The notes under the pieces were generated by a model, which saw only the letters and a program-made list of their open reading frames with translations, ran no database searches and was not told where the DNA came from. A stretch of 64,000 bases of DNA from Salinisphaera sp. (lineage in GTDB: Bacteria > Pseudomonadota > Gammaproteobacteria > Nevskiales > Salinisphaeraceae), in assembly GCA_027858915.1 (NCBI GenBank), contig JAQIBT010000165.1, forward strand, positions 1 to 64,000. The letters are read 5' to 3'. Made by a program: the position numbers and the translations under genes. The stretch's first letter is position 1; each line of letters opens with the position of its first letter. Below, in pieces: positions 38,826 through 47,921 of this stretch.

Positions 38826-40784
38826 TTAAGCCGTTTCACTATCTTCTAGAAACGCGGCGAGGTCGTTGATCGTCGGGTAATCAAACAGATCGGTCACTTC
38901 CAGCCGATCTGGCCAGCGGGCTTCGATACCTTCGTGGATCTGGGCAAGCTCCAGCGACGACAAACCGGTTTCGAACAGGTCGTCGTCGTAACCAATCTTC
39001 TTGTCGGGGGCGATCTCGTCGCAGATCATCTTCAGATCTTCGACGATTCCACCGCCTGTCTGGGCATCGCCATCGGCCAAGGTCGCGGCCGGGCGCATCA
39101 ACTCATCCAACTCGGCGGCCACCTGGGCAAACTCGCCGTTGGCATAGTCGCGGGCCAGCTGGCTGCGTTGCAGCTTGCCACTCGTGGTCTTGGGAATATT
39201 GCGTACCGGCAATACCTTTGAGGTGACCAATCCGGCCCGCTGATTGATGGCGCCAGCGACGGCCCGCGCGATGTCCGCGAAGTCTTCGATATGTCCGCGG
39301 AAGACTACAAATACAACCAGTTCGTCGGCATCCGCGCCCGGCGCACGCACGCCGGCCACGGCCACTTTGTTGAGCTCGACGCCCTCGGCAGCCGTCGCGA
39401 TCTGCTCCAGATCCTGAGGATAGTGGTTCTGACCGTTGACGAAGATGATTTCCTTGGCGCGACCGGTAATCACCAGATCGCCGCCGTGGGTGAAACCGAG
39501 ATCACCAGTATCCAGCCAGCCGTCGCCGACCAGCGCGGCTTCGTTGGCCGCGGGACTGTCGTAATAGCCGGCCGTGACGTTGTCTCCCGCAATCCAGACG
39601 CGCCCGACTACATCGTCGGCCAGTGGTTGGCCGTCGGCCGCGGCAATCTTCAGATCGGCGCCGCTCACGGGCTTGCCCAGATTGACCAGCTCCACGGCGT
39701 CGTCGCCCTCGGCAAGGCGCACGTTGTCGCCAACGCCCAGCTCGCCGCGCGCGACGCTGACGGTATTCAGTCCTTCGCCGGCCGGCGGAAAAGTAGCCGC
39801 CAGGCTCGCTTCAGCCAGACCGTAGACCGCAAACATACTGTTGGCGGACAGCCCGGTCGGCGCCAGCACGCTCAGAAACTCGCGTGCCAGCGACGGCGAG
39901 ATCGGCTCGGCCCCGTTGTAGATGCGGCGCACAGCCGAGAGATCCAGATCGGGCAGGCCCCTGGCGCTGATGGCCCGCAGCGTATGGCGATAACCAAAAT
40001 TGGGCGAGCACAAAAGGGTGGCCTGTTTTTCAGCCGCTTTTTCCAGCCACAGCATCGGCCGACGCGCGAACAGGTCGGTGGCCATCAGATAATGATTGAA
40101 AGCGTGGCATATCAGCGTCAGATGAAAACCGATCAGCCCCATGTCGTGGGTCAACGGCATCCAGGAAACGGCGATCTCCTGCGCCGCAAATTGCGAGCCT
40201 TTCGCTATGCCACGGATATTGGCCAGCACGTTGGAATGGCTCAGAACCACGCCCTTGGGATCCCCCGTGGAACCGGAGGAGAACTGGATGAAGGCCGTGT
40301 CGCCTGGCTTCAGGCTGGCGCGCTCGGCCGTTGCCTCGACCGCCGGCGGCTCGTCAGATATCGCGCGGTCGGCCAGTCGCTGGGCAGCATCGGCCTGGCC
40401 GTCATTCTCCAGCCAGCCGCGAATCCGCTCGAGATGCCGCGCATCGGCCACCAGGCGCGGTTCACCCATGTGTTGCCAGACGCGGACCAGCTTCTCGAGA
40501 TGCGCGTCGGTCGCGCCGGCAGCGACCGGCACCGGGGTCAGGCCGCCATAGACCGCGGCCCAGAAGAACTGTACGAATCGCAGATTGTCGCCGACAAACA
40601 GAATCAATGGCTCGCCGGGCGCCGCCCCACGGTCCTGCAGCACAGCCAGCAGTCGCATGGCAGCCCGTGACAAGAGCCTGAAACTGAGGCGGCGCTCGTC
40701 ATTGGCGCCGTCAATGAAGCCGATTTCGCCGCCGGTGTCGGCCGCTGCATCGAGTGCGTCGGCCAGCGTGTTGAACGATGTCAT
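38826..40784 (-). CDS. Fatty acyl-AMP ligase with C-terminal carrier protein domain
   Basis: 652-residue two-domain protein. The first 560 residues are an acyl-adenylating enzyme of the fatty acyl-AMP ligase (FAAL) type: TAFIQFSSGSTGDPKGVVLS is the P loop, SWMPLTHDMGLIGFHL is the FAAL-typical motif, VYGLAEASLAATFPP is A5, then GYYDSPAANEAAL and a Lys-containing end KTTSGKLQRSQLA. Residues about 575-652 form an acyl/peptidyl carrier domain with the phosphopantetheine serine in DDDLFETGLSSLELAQIHEG. It would activate a fatty acid as acyl-AMP and load it on its own carrier arm. I start at ATG 40784, 10 bases after the P450 stop, so the two form an operon. Confidence 0.9.
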   Translation of the reverse strand: MTSFNTLADALDAAADTGGEIGFIDGANDERRLSFRLLSRAAMRLLAVLQDRGAAPGEPLILFVGDNLRFVQFFWAAVYGGLTPVPVAAGATDAHLEKLVRVWQHMGEPRLVADARHLERIRGWLENDGQADAAQRLADRAISDEPPAVEATAERASLKPGDTAFIQFSSGSTGDPKGVVLSHSNVLANIRGIAKGSQFAAQEIAVSWMPLTHDMGLIGFHLTLICHAFNHYLMATDLFARRPMLWLEKAAEKQATLLCSPNFGYRHTLRAISARGLPDLDLSAVRRIYNGAEPISPSLAREFLSVLAPTGLSANSMFAVYGLAEASLAATFPPAGEGLNTVSVARGELGVGDNVRLAEGDDAVELVNLGKPVSGADLKIAAADGQPLADDVVGRVWIAGDNVTAGYYDSPAANEAALVGDGWLDTGDLGFTHGGDLVITGRAKEIIFVNGQNHYPQDLEQIATAAEGVELNKVAVAGVRAPGADADELVVFVVFRGHIEDFADIARAVAGAINQRAGLVTSKVLPVRNIPKTTSGKLQRSQLARDYANGEFAQVAAELDELMRPAATLADGDAQTGGGIVEDLKMICDEIAPDKKIGYDDDLFETGLSSLELAQIHEGIEARWPDRLEVTDLFDYPTINDLAAFLEDSETA

Positions 40785-40794
40785 AAATTTGTCG

Positions 40795-42128
40795 CTAATA
40801 TTTTCTAGGCGCCAATTGTAAATAAATTCCGTCGGCCGGCCGCAGATTGATTGCCGAATCAATGGCAGGCGCGCCTGCACCGAGATAGCGCGGCGTGAAT
40901 CGGCGGAGAAAAACAGCCAGGTGCACGCGCATTTCGGTCGCCGCCATATGCTCGCCTACGCAGTGACGCGGCCCCGCGGCGAAGGCAGATAAGCCATGCG
41001 ATGCGAGGGCGTTCGTGCGTCCGCGAATCGGTCCGGATCAAACCGATCCGGTGCGCGCCAGTAATCCGGGTGACGATGCAGAATATAAGGGCTGATGAAC
41101 AGCTGCGTGCCGGCAGCGATCGGATGGCCGCCCAGTTCGTGACCCACTGTGGCGCGACGCGACAGCAGCCAGCCGGGTGGATAAAGACGCAGTGTTTCGG
41201 CTATCACCCGGTCGGTGAACGGCAGACGCGGACTGTTCTGGCGCGGGCCATTGCCTCCGGTGGCGGCGAGCTCGTCGTCGGAGACGGTATCGATTTCCTG
41301 CTGCAGTCGACGGCATATCGCATTGTCAGCCGCAATCAGATACCAGGCAAACGCCAACGCGCTGGCAGTCGTTTCATGGCCGGCAACAATCAGCGTCATG
41401 ATCTCGTCGACCAGCGCGGTTCGGCTCATCGATTCGCCGTTGCGCAGACGCACCGAAAGCATGTGGCCAAGAAAATCGAAGGCAGTATCGGCAGCTGACA
41501 GACGCTGCTCGATGATCGAATCGACCACGCCCTTCAAGCGATGAAACCGGGCCGCAAAACGCAGATTCCGGCTCGGCTCCTCGGTGAGCAAGGAAAACGG
41601 GTTTCGGCCGCCTGCCACCAGCTGCGCATAGTCGCGACCAAAGATCGACTTGAGCACGATTACCAGCGTCAACTCACTGATCGCGCCTACGGCTTCCACC
41701 GATTCGCCGGCGTCAGCCCGAGCCTGCCAGCGCTTGGCCAGGGCCAGATTCTCGGCATGAATCATGGCGTTGAAATCGGCCAGCGAGCGCGGTTTGAACG
41801 CCGGCTGGATGAGACGACGCTGGCGCGCCCAGAAATCGCCTTCGCTGACCATGATGCCGTTGCCAAGTAGAATCCTGACTCGGTCCAGCCCCATGCCCTT
41901 TGCGTAATGATCAGCGCGGCGCACCAATAGCTGGTGCACAAGATCAGGGCGATTCACAACCCAGTGCGCGTCAGGGCGACGTGTATCGCGTACCTGATAG
42001 AAATCGCCATAGTCCTGCTGCCAGCGCTCGAGCATGCGACGCGTGTGATCGTTGGCTTCGATGGAAAATGGCTGTTGCGGGCCCAACAATTCGGTTATTG
42101 CAGCGGAATCGAGAATGCAACTATTCAT
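40795..42128 (-). pseudogene. Cytochrome P450, frameshifted just before the haem-binding loop
   Basis: Reading from ATG 42128, the frame encodes a bacterial P450 with helix I LIVAGHETTASALAFAWYL, the ExxR motif in VIAETLRLYPPGW and HRHPDYWRAPDRFDPDRFA. At about 40981-40983 the frame breaks and would stop at 40956. One base more (CCTTC to CCTTTC) restores FAAGPRHCVGEHMAATEM, the complete FxxGxRxCxG haem loop, and continues to a stop at 40795, giving about 444 residues, a normal P450 length. Intactness downstream suggests a very recent mutation or a sequencing error in a short homopolymer. In operon with the FAAL-carrier gene; likely oxidises the carrier-bound acyl chain. Confidence 0.88.
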
Positions 42129-42213
42129 GACGACATCGGTTGCTTGTGATGAAAACCGTTCAACAACGAACGCGCGTCGTCACTTTACGGCAAAAAAATA
42201 TTAATTAAATATT
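42129..42213. promoter_or_regulatory. AT-rich divergent promoter region of P450-FAAL operon and PPTase gene
   Basis: 85 bases between divergent starts, markedly AT-rich against the GC-rich surroundings (AAAAAAATATTAATTAAATA near 42193-42212, continuing into the first codons of the PPTase gene). This composition suits a silencer-controlled or horizontally acquired promoter. No unique -35/-10 pair can be chosen. Confidence 0.4.
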
Positions 42214-42837
42214 ATGATTGTATTATACACTTCAATGAATAAGCCTCGTGAATCGGCTCTAGCCGCGCGCCCCGTTCACAAGGCGCCTGCGGCGTATCGC
42301 CAACGCCTGGCCGACATGCAGAGCGCGGCTGCGCGCGCCCGGACCTTCGCCGGCCTGGACCTGCTGACAAGCGGACTGAAACAACTCGGACTAGCGACGG
42401 AAATCGACGGCATCGGGTTCGCCGCCGGCGGGCGCCCGGAACTTCACGGCGGCCCGTCTTTCAGTATTTCCCACAGCGGCCAGACCGTCGCCTGTGCGAT
42501 CGCGCAGGAGCAGACCATTGGGCTCGACATCGAAGCTCGCCGCGACAATATCTCGGCGCGGCTGGCCGCGACCATCCAGGCTGGCCTGGCAGCAAACAGT
42601 CCGTGGGACTTCTTCGACGCCTGGTGCGCGCGCGAGGCTGCCGTGAAGGCCAGTGGACGCGTCGGCCTGGCACGTATTCGCCAACTGGAATTCGACGGCG
42701 CCAACGGCTGGCTCGACGACCAACGCTGGTATCTACGCCCGCTTGGTCTGGTCGACGGCCTGGCCGGCTTTCTGGCCAGCGATCAACCCATCCGCGATAT
42801 CAGCGTTCGCGAGATCAGCCTTGATCACGCTGAATAA
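42214..42837 (+). CDS. 4'-phosphopantetheinyl transferase, Sfp type
   Basis: Transfers the phosphopantetheine arm of CoA to a carrier-protein serine. 207 residues with the two signature motifs of the superfamily: QTIGLDIEARRDN with the metal-binding Asp and Glu, and FDAWCAREAAVKASG with the WxxKE-type block (WCAREAAVKA). The upstream GPSFSISHSGQTVACAI supplies the conserved Ser-His. It is divergent from the P450-FAAL operon and is very probably the activator of its carrier domain. Start may instead be ATG 42235; neither has a ribosome binding site. The 3' end overlaps the NUDIX gene on the other strand by 23 bases. Confidence 0.88.
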   Translation: MIVLYTSMNKPRESALAARPVHKAPAAYRQRLADMQSAAARARTFAGLDLLTSGLKQLGLATEIDGIGFAAGGRPELHGGPSFSISHSGQTVACAIAQEQTIGLDIEARRDNISARLAATIQAGLAANSPWDFFDAWCAREAAVKASGRVGLARIRQLEFDGANGWLDDQRWYLRPLGLVDGLAGFLASDQPIRDISVREISLDHAE

Positions 42838-43342
42838 AATACAGACCGGTATAGATTTTCGGATCAACCCAGACGCCGGCATCGCGTTTGTCTTGCAGCC
42901 ATGGCTCAATCTCGCCTAGCGGCACTGCGTACACGGTAATTTCCTCGGTCTCGTCGCCACCGCCAGCGCCAACCCGTGTCAGCTCAATGGCACGATAGAA
43001 AGACAGCACCTCGCCGGCCAGGCCCGCGCTCGGCGGCCCCGCCGTGAGAAATTCGAAGCGTGCGGCCCGATAGCCGGTTTCCTCTTCAAGCTCCCGGCCA
43101 GCGGCCACCGCCATATCCTCGTTTTCCTCGCCCTGGATATCGCCGACCAGACCAGCCGGCAATTCGAGCACTGGACCACCCATCGGCGCTCGCGGCTGTT
43201 CGACCAGCAACAACTCGTTATCCGGCGTGACCGCAACAATCACGACCGCGCCGCGGGCGTTCACGCGTTCGGCGTATTCCCAGGTGCCCCGTCGGCGCAG
43301 CCGCAGATAATCGCCTTCGAATAAAATTGCCTCATTGCTCAT
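42815..43342 (-). CDS. NUDIX hydrolase, ADP-compound hydrolase (NudE/NudF-like)
   Basis: 175-residue NUDIX enzyme. The box GX5EX7REUXEEXGU is seen as GEENEDMAVAAGRELEEETG within a sequence resembling ADP-ribose pyrophosphatases (LLLVEQPRAPMGGPVLELPA just before it). It likely hydrolyses ADP-ribose or related nucleoside diphosphate derivatives. Start ATG 43342 is preceded by GTGAG; an in-frame upstream codon would add 9 residues. It overlaps the PPTase gene tail to tail. Confidence 0.85.
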   Translation of the reverse strand: MSNEAILFEGDYLRLRRRGTWEYAERVNARGAVVIVAVTPDNELLLVEQPRAPMGGPVLELPAGLVGDIQGEENEDMAVAAGRELEEETGYRAARFEFLTAGPPSAGLAGEVLSFYRAIELTRVGAGGGDETEEITVYAVPLGEIEPWLQDKRDAGVWVDPKIYTGLYFIQRDQG

Positions 43343-43482
43343 ATCACTCACTTGCCACCCTGTATCCAAAGCGAGCGAGTCTACCGTTTCATGCGATGCC
43401 GCGACGCACCACGCTTTGTTAAGCTGGCGCTAGCACAGCGGCGCGGCCGCTCTTCTGACCTCTTGTCCATCGGATCGAATTC

Positions 43483-44787
43483 ATGCGCCAGACCTCGCAC
43501 CGGGTACTCATTGTCGGCAACGGTGGCCGCGAACACGCGCTGGCCTGGAAGATTGCTCAGTCACCGCGGGTCGAGGCGTTGTATATCGCGCCCGGCAACG
43601 CCGGCACCGAGGCCCTGCCCCGGGCCCGCAACGTCGCGATTGCCGCCACCGATATCGAAGGCCTGCGCGAATTTGCGCTCACCGAATCCATCACCTTGAC
43701 CATTATCGGCCCGGAAGCGCCGCTGGCAGCGGGCATTGTCGATGTTTTCGAAGCGGCCGGACTGGCTTGCTTTGGCCCACGTGCGGCAGCCGCCGAGCTG
43801 GAAGCCAGCAAGGCCTTCTCCAAGGATTTTCTCGCACGCCACGACATCCCGACCGCCGAGTACCGCATCTTTTCTAATCTGGCAGCGGCCGAGGCTTATA
43901 TCCGCGTTCGCGGCGCGCCGATCGTGGTCAAGGCTGACGGTCTCGCTGCTGGCAAGGGCGTATTCCTTGCCCGGTCAGTAACCGAGGCCATTACCGCCGC
44001 GCGCGAGATACTGGAGGACAACGCTTTCGGCGACTCGGGCGCGCGTATCGTGGTCGAGGATTTTCTGGTCGGCGAGGAGGCCAGCTTCATCGCACTGGTA
44101 GACGGCAAGAACATTCTGCCACTCGCCAGTTCGCAGGATCACAAGGCCGCCTACGACGGCGATACCGGCCCCAACACCGGCGGCATGGGCGCCTACTCGC
44201 CGGCCCCGGTACTGACCGAGTCGGTCGCCGAGCGTGCCATGGCAGAGATCATTCGCCCGACCGTCGAAGGCATGGCCGCCGACGGCCGCGTCTTCACCGG
44301 TTTTCTCTATGCTGGATTGATGGTCGACGACGCTGGCAAGGCCAAGGTGCTGGAGTTCAACGTCCGCCTGGGCGATCCGGAAACCCAGCCGCTCATGATG
44401 CGCCTCGACAGCGATCTGGTTGATCTGATCGAGGCCGCGCTGGGCGGGCGGCTCGACCAATGTCAGGCCAGGTGGCGCGACGAAGTCGCGCTCGGCGTCG
44501 TCCTGACAGCCGGCGGATATCCCGGGGCCTATGACAAGGGCGACGCGATCCATGGCCTGGAAATCGCCATTGACCCGCATACCGAAATCTTCCATGCCGG
44601 CACGCAACGCGACAACTCCGGCGAAGTCGTCACCAATGGAGGACGCGTACTGTGCGTCTGTGCGCTAGGCGCTGACGTCGCCGAAGCCCAACAGCGAGCC
44701 TATGCCGGCGTGGACAAGATCGCATGGCGCGGCATGACTTGTCGTCGCGATATCGGGCATCGAGCGATCGCGCGCGACCATCCATAG
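43483..44787 (+). CDS. purD: Phosphoribosylamine-glycine ligase PurD
   Basis: GAR synthetase, second step of purine synthesis, joining glycine to phosphoribosylamine with ATP. 434 residues, normal length. ATP-grasp signatures: VLIVGNGGREHALAWKI at the N-terminus, PIVVKADGLAAGKGVFLA, the phosphate loop DHKAAYDGDTGPNTGGMGAY, and the metal-binding FNVRLGDPETQ. Stand-alone gene on the plus strand, followed by a bidirectional hairpin at 44840-44868. The start ATG 43483 is standard for the family. Confidence 0.97.
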   Translation: MRQTSHRVLIVGNGGREHALAWKIAQSPRVEALYIAPGNAGTEALPRARNVAIAATDIEGLREFALTESITLTIIGPEAPLAAGIVDVFEAAGLACFGPRAAAAELEASKAFSKDFLARHDIPTAEYRIFSNLAAAEAYIRVRGAPIVVKADGLAAGKGVFLARSVTEAITAAREILEDNAFGDSGARIVVEDFLVGEEASFIALVDGKNILPLASSQDHKAAYDGDTGPNTGGMGAYSPAPVLTESVAERAMAEIIRPTVEGMAADGRVFTGFLYAGLMVDDAGKAKVLEFNVRLGDPETQPLMMRLDSDLVDLIEAALGGRLDQCQARWRDEVALGVVLTAGGYPGAYDKGDAIHGLEIAIDPHTEIFHAGTQRDNSGEVVTNGGRVLCVCALGADVAEAQQRAYAGVDKIAWRGMTCRRDIGHRAIARDHP

Positions 44788-44839
44788 CTCGCAGCCGTTG
44801 CCGCCGTGCCTGCGCACGCCCGGCGGCGCACGCCAATAA

Positions 44840-44868
44840 AAAAGCCCGGTCTTTACAACCAGGCTTTT
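44840..44868. terminator. Bidirectional terminator between purD and methyltransferase gene
   Basis: AAAAGCCCGG (44840-44849) pairs with CCAGGCTTTT (44859-44868) with one mismatch around a 9-base loop; the A-rich left arm and T-rich right arm let it end transcription from both convergent genes. Confidence 0.75.
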
Positions 44869-44889
44869 CTGACTGCGATTGGCGTCGGC

Positions 44890-45507
44890 TCAGGCATCGG
44901 GATTACGCGCATGAATGAGCGTCCAATAACCAAAGGCATTCACCGGGCGGGTTTCGAGCACGTGCAGGTCGGCCATGCGCAGAAAACCGTCGAGCGGGAA
45001 CGACGGGCGGAAGCCGACCAGCTTAGACAGCGGCGACACCAGTTTCTCTATGGAGGCCATCGGGCCTTTGCCCTGACTGAAGTGATTGACGATGAACAGC
45101 TCGCCACCGGGCTTGCAGACGCGTTTCATTTCCTCGATCACTTTCTTTGGATCGGGCGCGACCGATACCACGTACATGGCGACGACCTTATCGAAACTGT
45201 TGTCCGGATAATCGATCGACTGGGCGTCCATCAGCTGGAGCGTAATACGATCGGCGCTGCCGTTTACCCGTGCACGCGCATGCTCCAGCATATCGGGAGA
45301 TACATCGATCCCAACGACCTGGACCCCCTCCTCGTAATGCGCGAGCGACAGGCCGGTTCCTACACCGACTTCGAGCACACGATCTCCAGGCTGGCAATCC
45401 ATCTTGCCGACCGTCACTTGCCGTCCCTGCTCGAACACCGGACCGAAAAAACGGTCGTAGGTGCCGGACAAGCGGCGATAGGCGGTTACGACAGAGCGTT
45501 CATCCAT
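44890..45507 (-). CDS. SAM-dependent methyltransferase, PmtA-like (phosphatidylethanolamine N-methyltransferase type)
   Basis: 205-residue class I methyltransferase. YDRFFGPVFEQGRQVTV and the SAM-binding DRVLEVGVGTGLSLAHYEEG strongly resemble Rhodobacter-type PmtA, which makes phosphatidylcholine by methylating phosphatidylethanolamine; UbiE-like enzymes are the main alternative. Further blocks: VVGIDVSPDMLEHAR and MKRVCKPGGELFIVNHF. The open frame runs much further upstream, but homology and a sensible size begin at ATG 45507. If the PmtA call holds, choline lipids and the sarcosine operon could share a betaine theme. Confidence 0.8.
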   Translation of the reverse strand: MDERSVVTAYRRLSGTYDRFFGPVFEQGRQVTVGKMDCQPGDRVLEVGVGTGLSLAHYEEGVQVVGIDVSPDMLEHARARVNGSADRITLQLMDAQSIDYPDNSFDKVVAMYVVSVAPDPKKVIEEMKRVCKPGGELFIVNHFSQGKGPMASIEKLVSPLSKLVGFRPSFPLDGFLRMADLHVLETRPVNAFGYWTLIHARNPDA

Positions 45508-45635
45508 GTGTTCTATACCCGTGAGTCGGTCGTAGGGTCGAATTGGAAGCGGGGGGAAGAATACGCCGGGCGGCCGATATATACAAAACTTTAGTCGGAG
45601 GCGACCGGGCAGCGCAAGCGGTTCCGATGCTCGCA

Positions 45636-45669
45636 AAAAGTCGGCTGCGCAAAAACGCAGCCGACTTTT
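45636..45669 (-). terminator. Strong terminator downstream of acn
   Basis: A perfect 14-bp stem: AAAAGTCGGCTGCG (45636-45649) and CGCAGCCGACTTTT (45656-45669) around a 6-base loop. On the minus strand, T residues follow the stem, 15 bases after the acn stop; it can also act on the plus strand. Confidence 0.88.
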
Positions 45670-45683
45670 GTTCCGCCGCCCGA

Positions 45684-47615
45684 TCAATCCTGGTCGCGCT
45701 TCCAGTTGATCAGCCCGCCCGCCTGGAGAATCTCCAATTGGCGCGGCGACAAGCCATGCCGACAATCGATGGCATCACCGGCCTCGGTTTCAACCGAGAC
45801 GTTGTCGCCAGATTCCAGGGCCTTGTGCAACCCGCTCAGCTTGAGCTTGGACCCTTGCTCGAGCTTGTCATAGTCGGATTCGTTCTCGAAAATCAGCGGC
45901 AGCACGCCAAAGTTGACCAGATTCTGCCAGTGAATACGGGCATAGTCCTTGGCAATAACGACGCGCAGTCCAAGATAGCGCGGCGCGATAGCGGCATGCT
46001 CACGCGAGCTACCCTGGCCGTAGTTGGAGCCGCCGACAATGGCATGATTTCCGGTGTCCTTGGCGCGACTTGGATAGTCCTTGTCGACCACGTCGTAGAC
46101 GAATTCGGCGATCGCCGGAATATTCGAACGGAACGGCAGCACCTCCGCACCGGCACGCATGATCTCGTCGGTCGAGATATCGTCGCCCACCTTGAGCAGC
46201 ACTGGAATATCCAGTTCGTCCGGAATCCCCTCGAAGTCCGGCAGCGACTTGATGTTCGGCCCCTTGACGAGTTCGACCTTGCTCGCCTCGTTTGCCGGCA
46301 GCGGCGCTTCCATCATATGGTCGTTGACCACCGGATCGTCGGGATTGGCCACCTTCGGATAATCGAAGTCCAGCGTGCGCGGATCGGTGATCTTGCCCAT
46401 CAGCGCGCTGGCGGTAGCGGTTTCCGGCGAGCACAGGAATACCGAGTCCTCTTTGGTGCCCGAGCGGCCGGGGAAGTTGCGCGGCGTGGTGCGCAGACTG
46501 TTGCGCCCGGTCGCCGGCGCCTGGCCCATGCCGATACAGCCGTTGCAGCCGGCCTGATGAATACGCGCGCCGCTGGCGATCAGCTGGCCCAGGCGATCGT
46601 CGCGCGCCAACGTCTGCAGCATGGCCCTGGATGAGGGATTGACGTCGAAAGAAACGTGCTGGGACACCTGCCGGCCGCGCACCATTTCCGCTGCCATGGC
46701 GAAATCCCGATAGCCAGGATTGGCCGAGGAGCCGATATAGGCTTGATACAGATCCTCGCCGGCCAGCTCTTCCACGGTCACCACGTTTCCCGGCGACGTC
46801 GGCTTGGCAATCAGCGGCACCAGCGTGGACAGGTCGATCTCGTCGGTCTCGTCATATTCGGCACCGTCGTCGGCAACCCATTCCTCGTATTCGTCCTCGC
46901 GACCCTGGGATTTCAGGAAACGCTTGATCTCGGCATCAGCCGGAAACACGGTCGTCGTGGCACCAAGCTCAGCGCCCATATTGGCAATCACGTGACGATC
47001 CATCGCCTCGAGATTATCCAGGCCAGGCCCACAGTATTCGATGATCTTGCCTACGCCGCCGGACACGCCGTGCCGGCGCAGCATCTCCAGCACTACGTCC
47101 TTGGCCGAAACCCAGTCCGGCAGTTTGCCAGTGAGTTTGATGCCGAATACCTTGGGCATCTTGGTGTACAGCGGTTCACCTGCCATCGCCATGGCAACTT
47201 CCAGACCGCCGGCACCAATCGCCAGCATGCCCATCGAGCCGGCCGCCGGCGTATGACTGTCCGAACCCAGCAATGTCTTGCCGGGGCGTCCGAAGCGCTC
47301 CATATGGACAGCGTGTGAAATACCGTTGCCGGGCCGCGAAAAATACACCCCGAAACGCTCGCAGGCCGATTGCAGGAACAGATGATCGTCCGGATTCTTG
47401 TGGTCTTCCTGAATCAGGTTGTGGTCGACATACTGAGCCGATATCTCGGTCTTGACCCGGTCGAGCTTCATTGCCTCGAGCTCAAGCATTACCAGCGTAC
47501 CGGTGGCGTCCTGGGTCAATGTCTGATCGATCCGAAGCGCCACTTCTTTCCCTGGCGTCATTTCGCCATCGATCAAATGCGACTCGATAAGTTTCTGGGC
47601 GACATTTCTTGCCAT
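45684..47615 (-). CDS. Aconitate hydratase, short monomeric type
   Basis: Interconverts citrate and isocitrate in the TCA cycle. 643 residues, much shorter than AcnA/AcnB (about 865-930), matching the compact aconitase subfamily related to mitochondrial aconitase. The cluster region HQAGCNGCIGMGQAPATGRN supplies two of the cysteines, and LLGSDSHTPAAGSMGMLAIG and VGGSNYGQGSSREHAAIAPR carry the His and Ser/Arg active-site residues. C-terminal swivel domain from about residue 480. Single gene, divergent from nuoA, ended by a strong terminator. Confidence 0.93.
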   Translation of the reverse strand: MARNVAQKLIESHLIDGEMTPGKEVALRIDQTLTQDATGTLVMLELEAMKLDRVKTEISAQYVDHNLIQEDHKNPDDHLFLQSACERFGVYFSRPGNGISHAVHMERFGRPGKTLLGSDSHTPAAGSMGMLAIGAGGLEVAMAMAGEPLYTKMPKVFGIKLTGKLPDWVSAKDVVLEMLRRHGVSGGVGKIIEYCGPGLDNLEAMDRHVIANMGAELGATTTVFPADAEIKRFLKSQGREDEYEEWVADDGAEYDETDEIDLSTLVPLIAKPTSPGNVVTVEELAGEDLYQAYIGSSANPGYRDFAMAAEMVRGRQVSQHVSFDVNPSSRAMLQTLARDDRLGQLIASGARIHQAGCNGCIGMGQAPATGRNSLRTTPRNFPGRSGTKEDSVFLCSPETATASALMGKITDPRTLDFDYPKVANPDDPVVNDHMMEAPLPANEASKVELVKGPNIKSLPDFEGIPDELDIPVLLKVGDDISTDEIMRAGAEVLPFRSNIPAIAEFVYDVVDKDYPSRAKDTGNHAIVGGSNYGQGSSREHAAIAPRYLGLRVVIAKDYARIHWQNLVNFGVLPLIFENESDYDKLEQGSKLKLSGLHKALESGDNVSVETEAGDAIDCRHGLSPRQLEILQAGGLINWKRDQD

Positions 47616-47921
47616 GTTGGGCTCCGTGATTATGCTGGTACCACTCTATCCCCGGACCGTTCGAATCACAAAGGGCTGCTAGACATCAGAACACCTTTCT
47701 CGGCGCTGAATGCAACTGCGTCTCATCCATACCCATGGAATTACCGGCTTTTCGGCACAGGGCTCGCCATCAGGGATTGAAATCGGCTATTTTATCTCGC
47801 AACAACTCGATTGACTCGACGGTCCGCCGTTGGTGGAATCGGTGTCATGTATCATGCACGAACTGCAGGGTCGCTCGGCCGCATCGCTCCGAAGCTGATC
47901 TGCGTAGACCGGGATGTGCTT
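47616..47921. promoter_or_regulatory. Divergent acn / nuo promoter region
   Basis: 306 bases separating the aconitase gene (minus) from nuoA (plus). It must hold the promoter of the 15-kb nuo operon. No consensus promoter or FNR/ArcA-type site is clear to me; the AT-richer TTGAAATCGGCTATTTTATC at 47777-47796 is the most promoter-like stretch. Confidence 0.4.
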
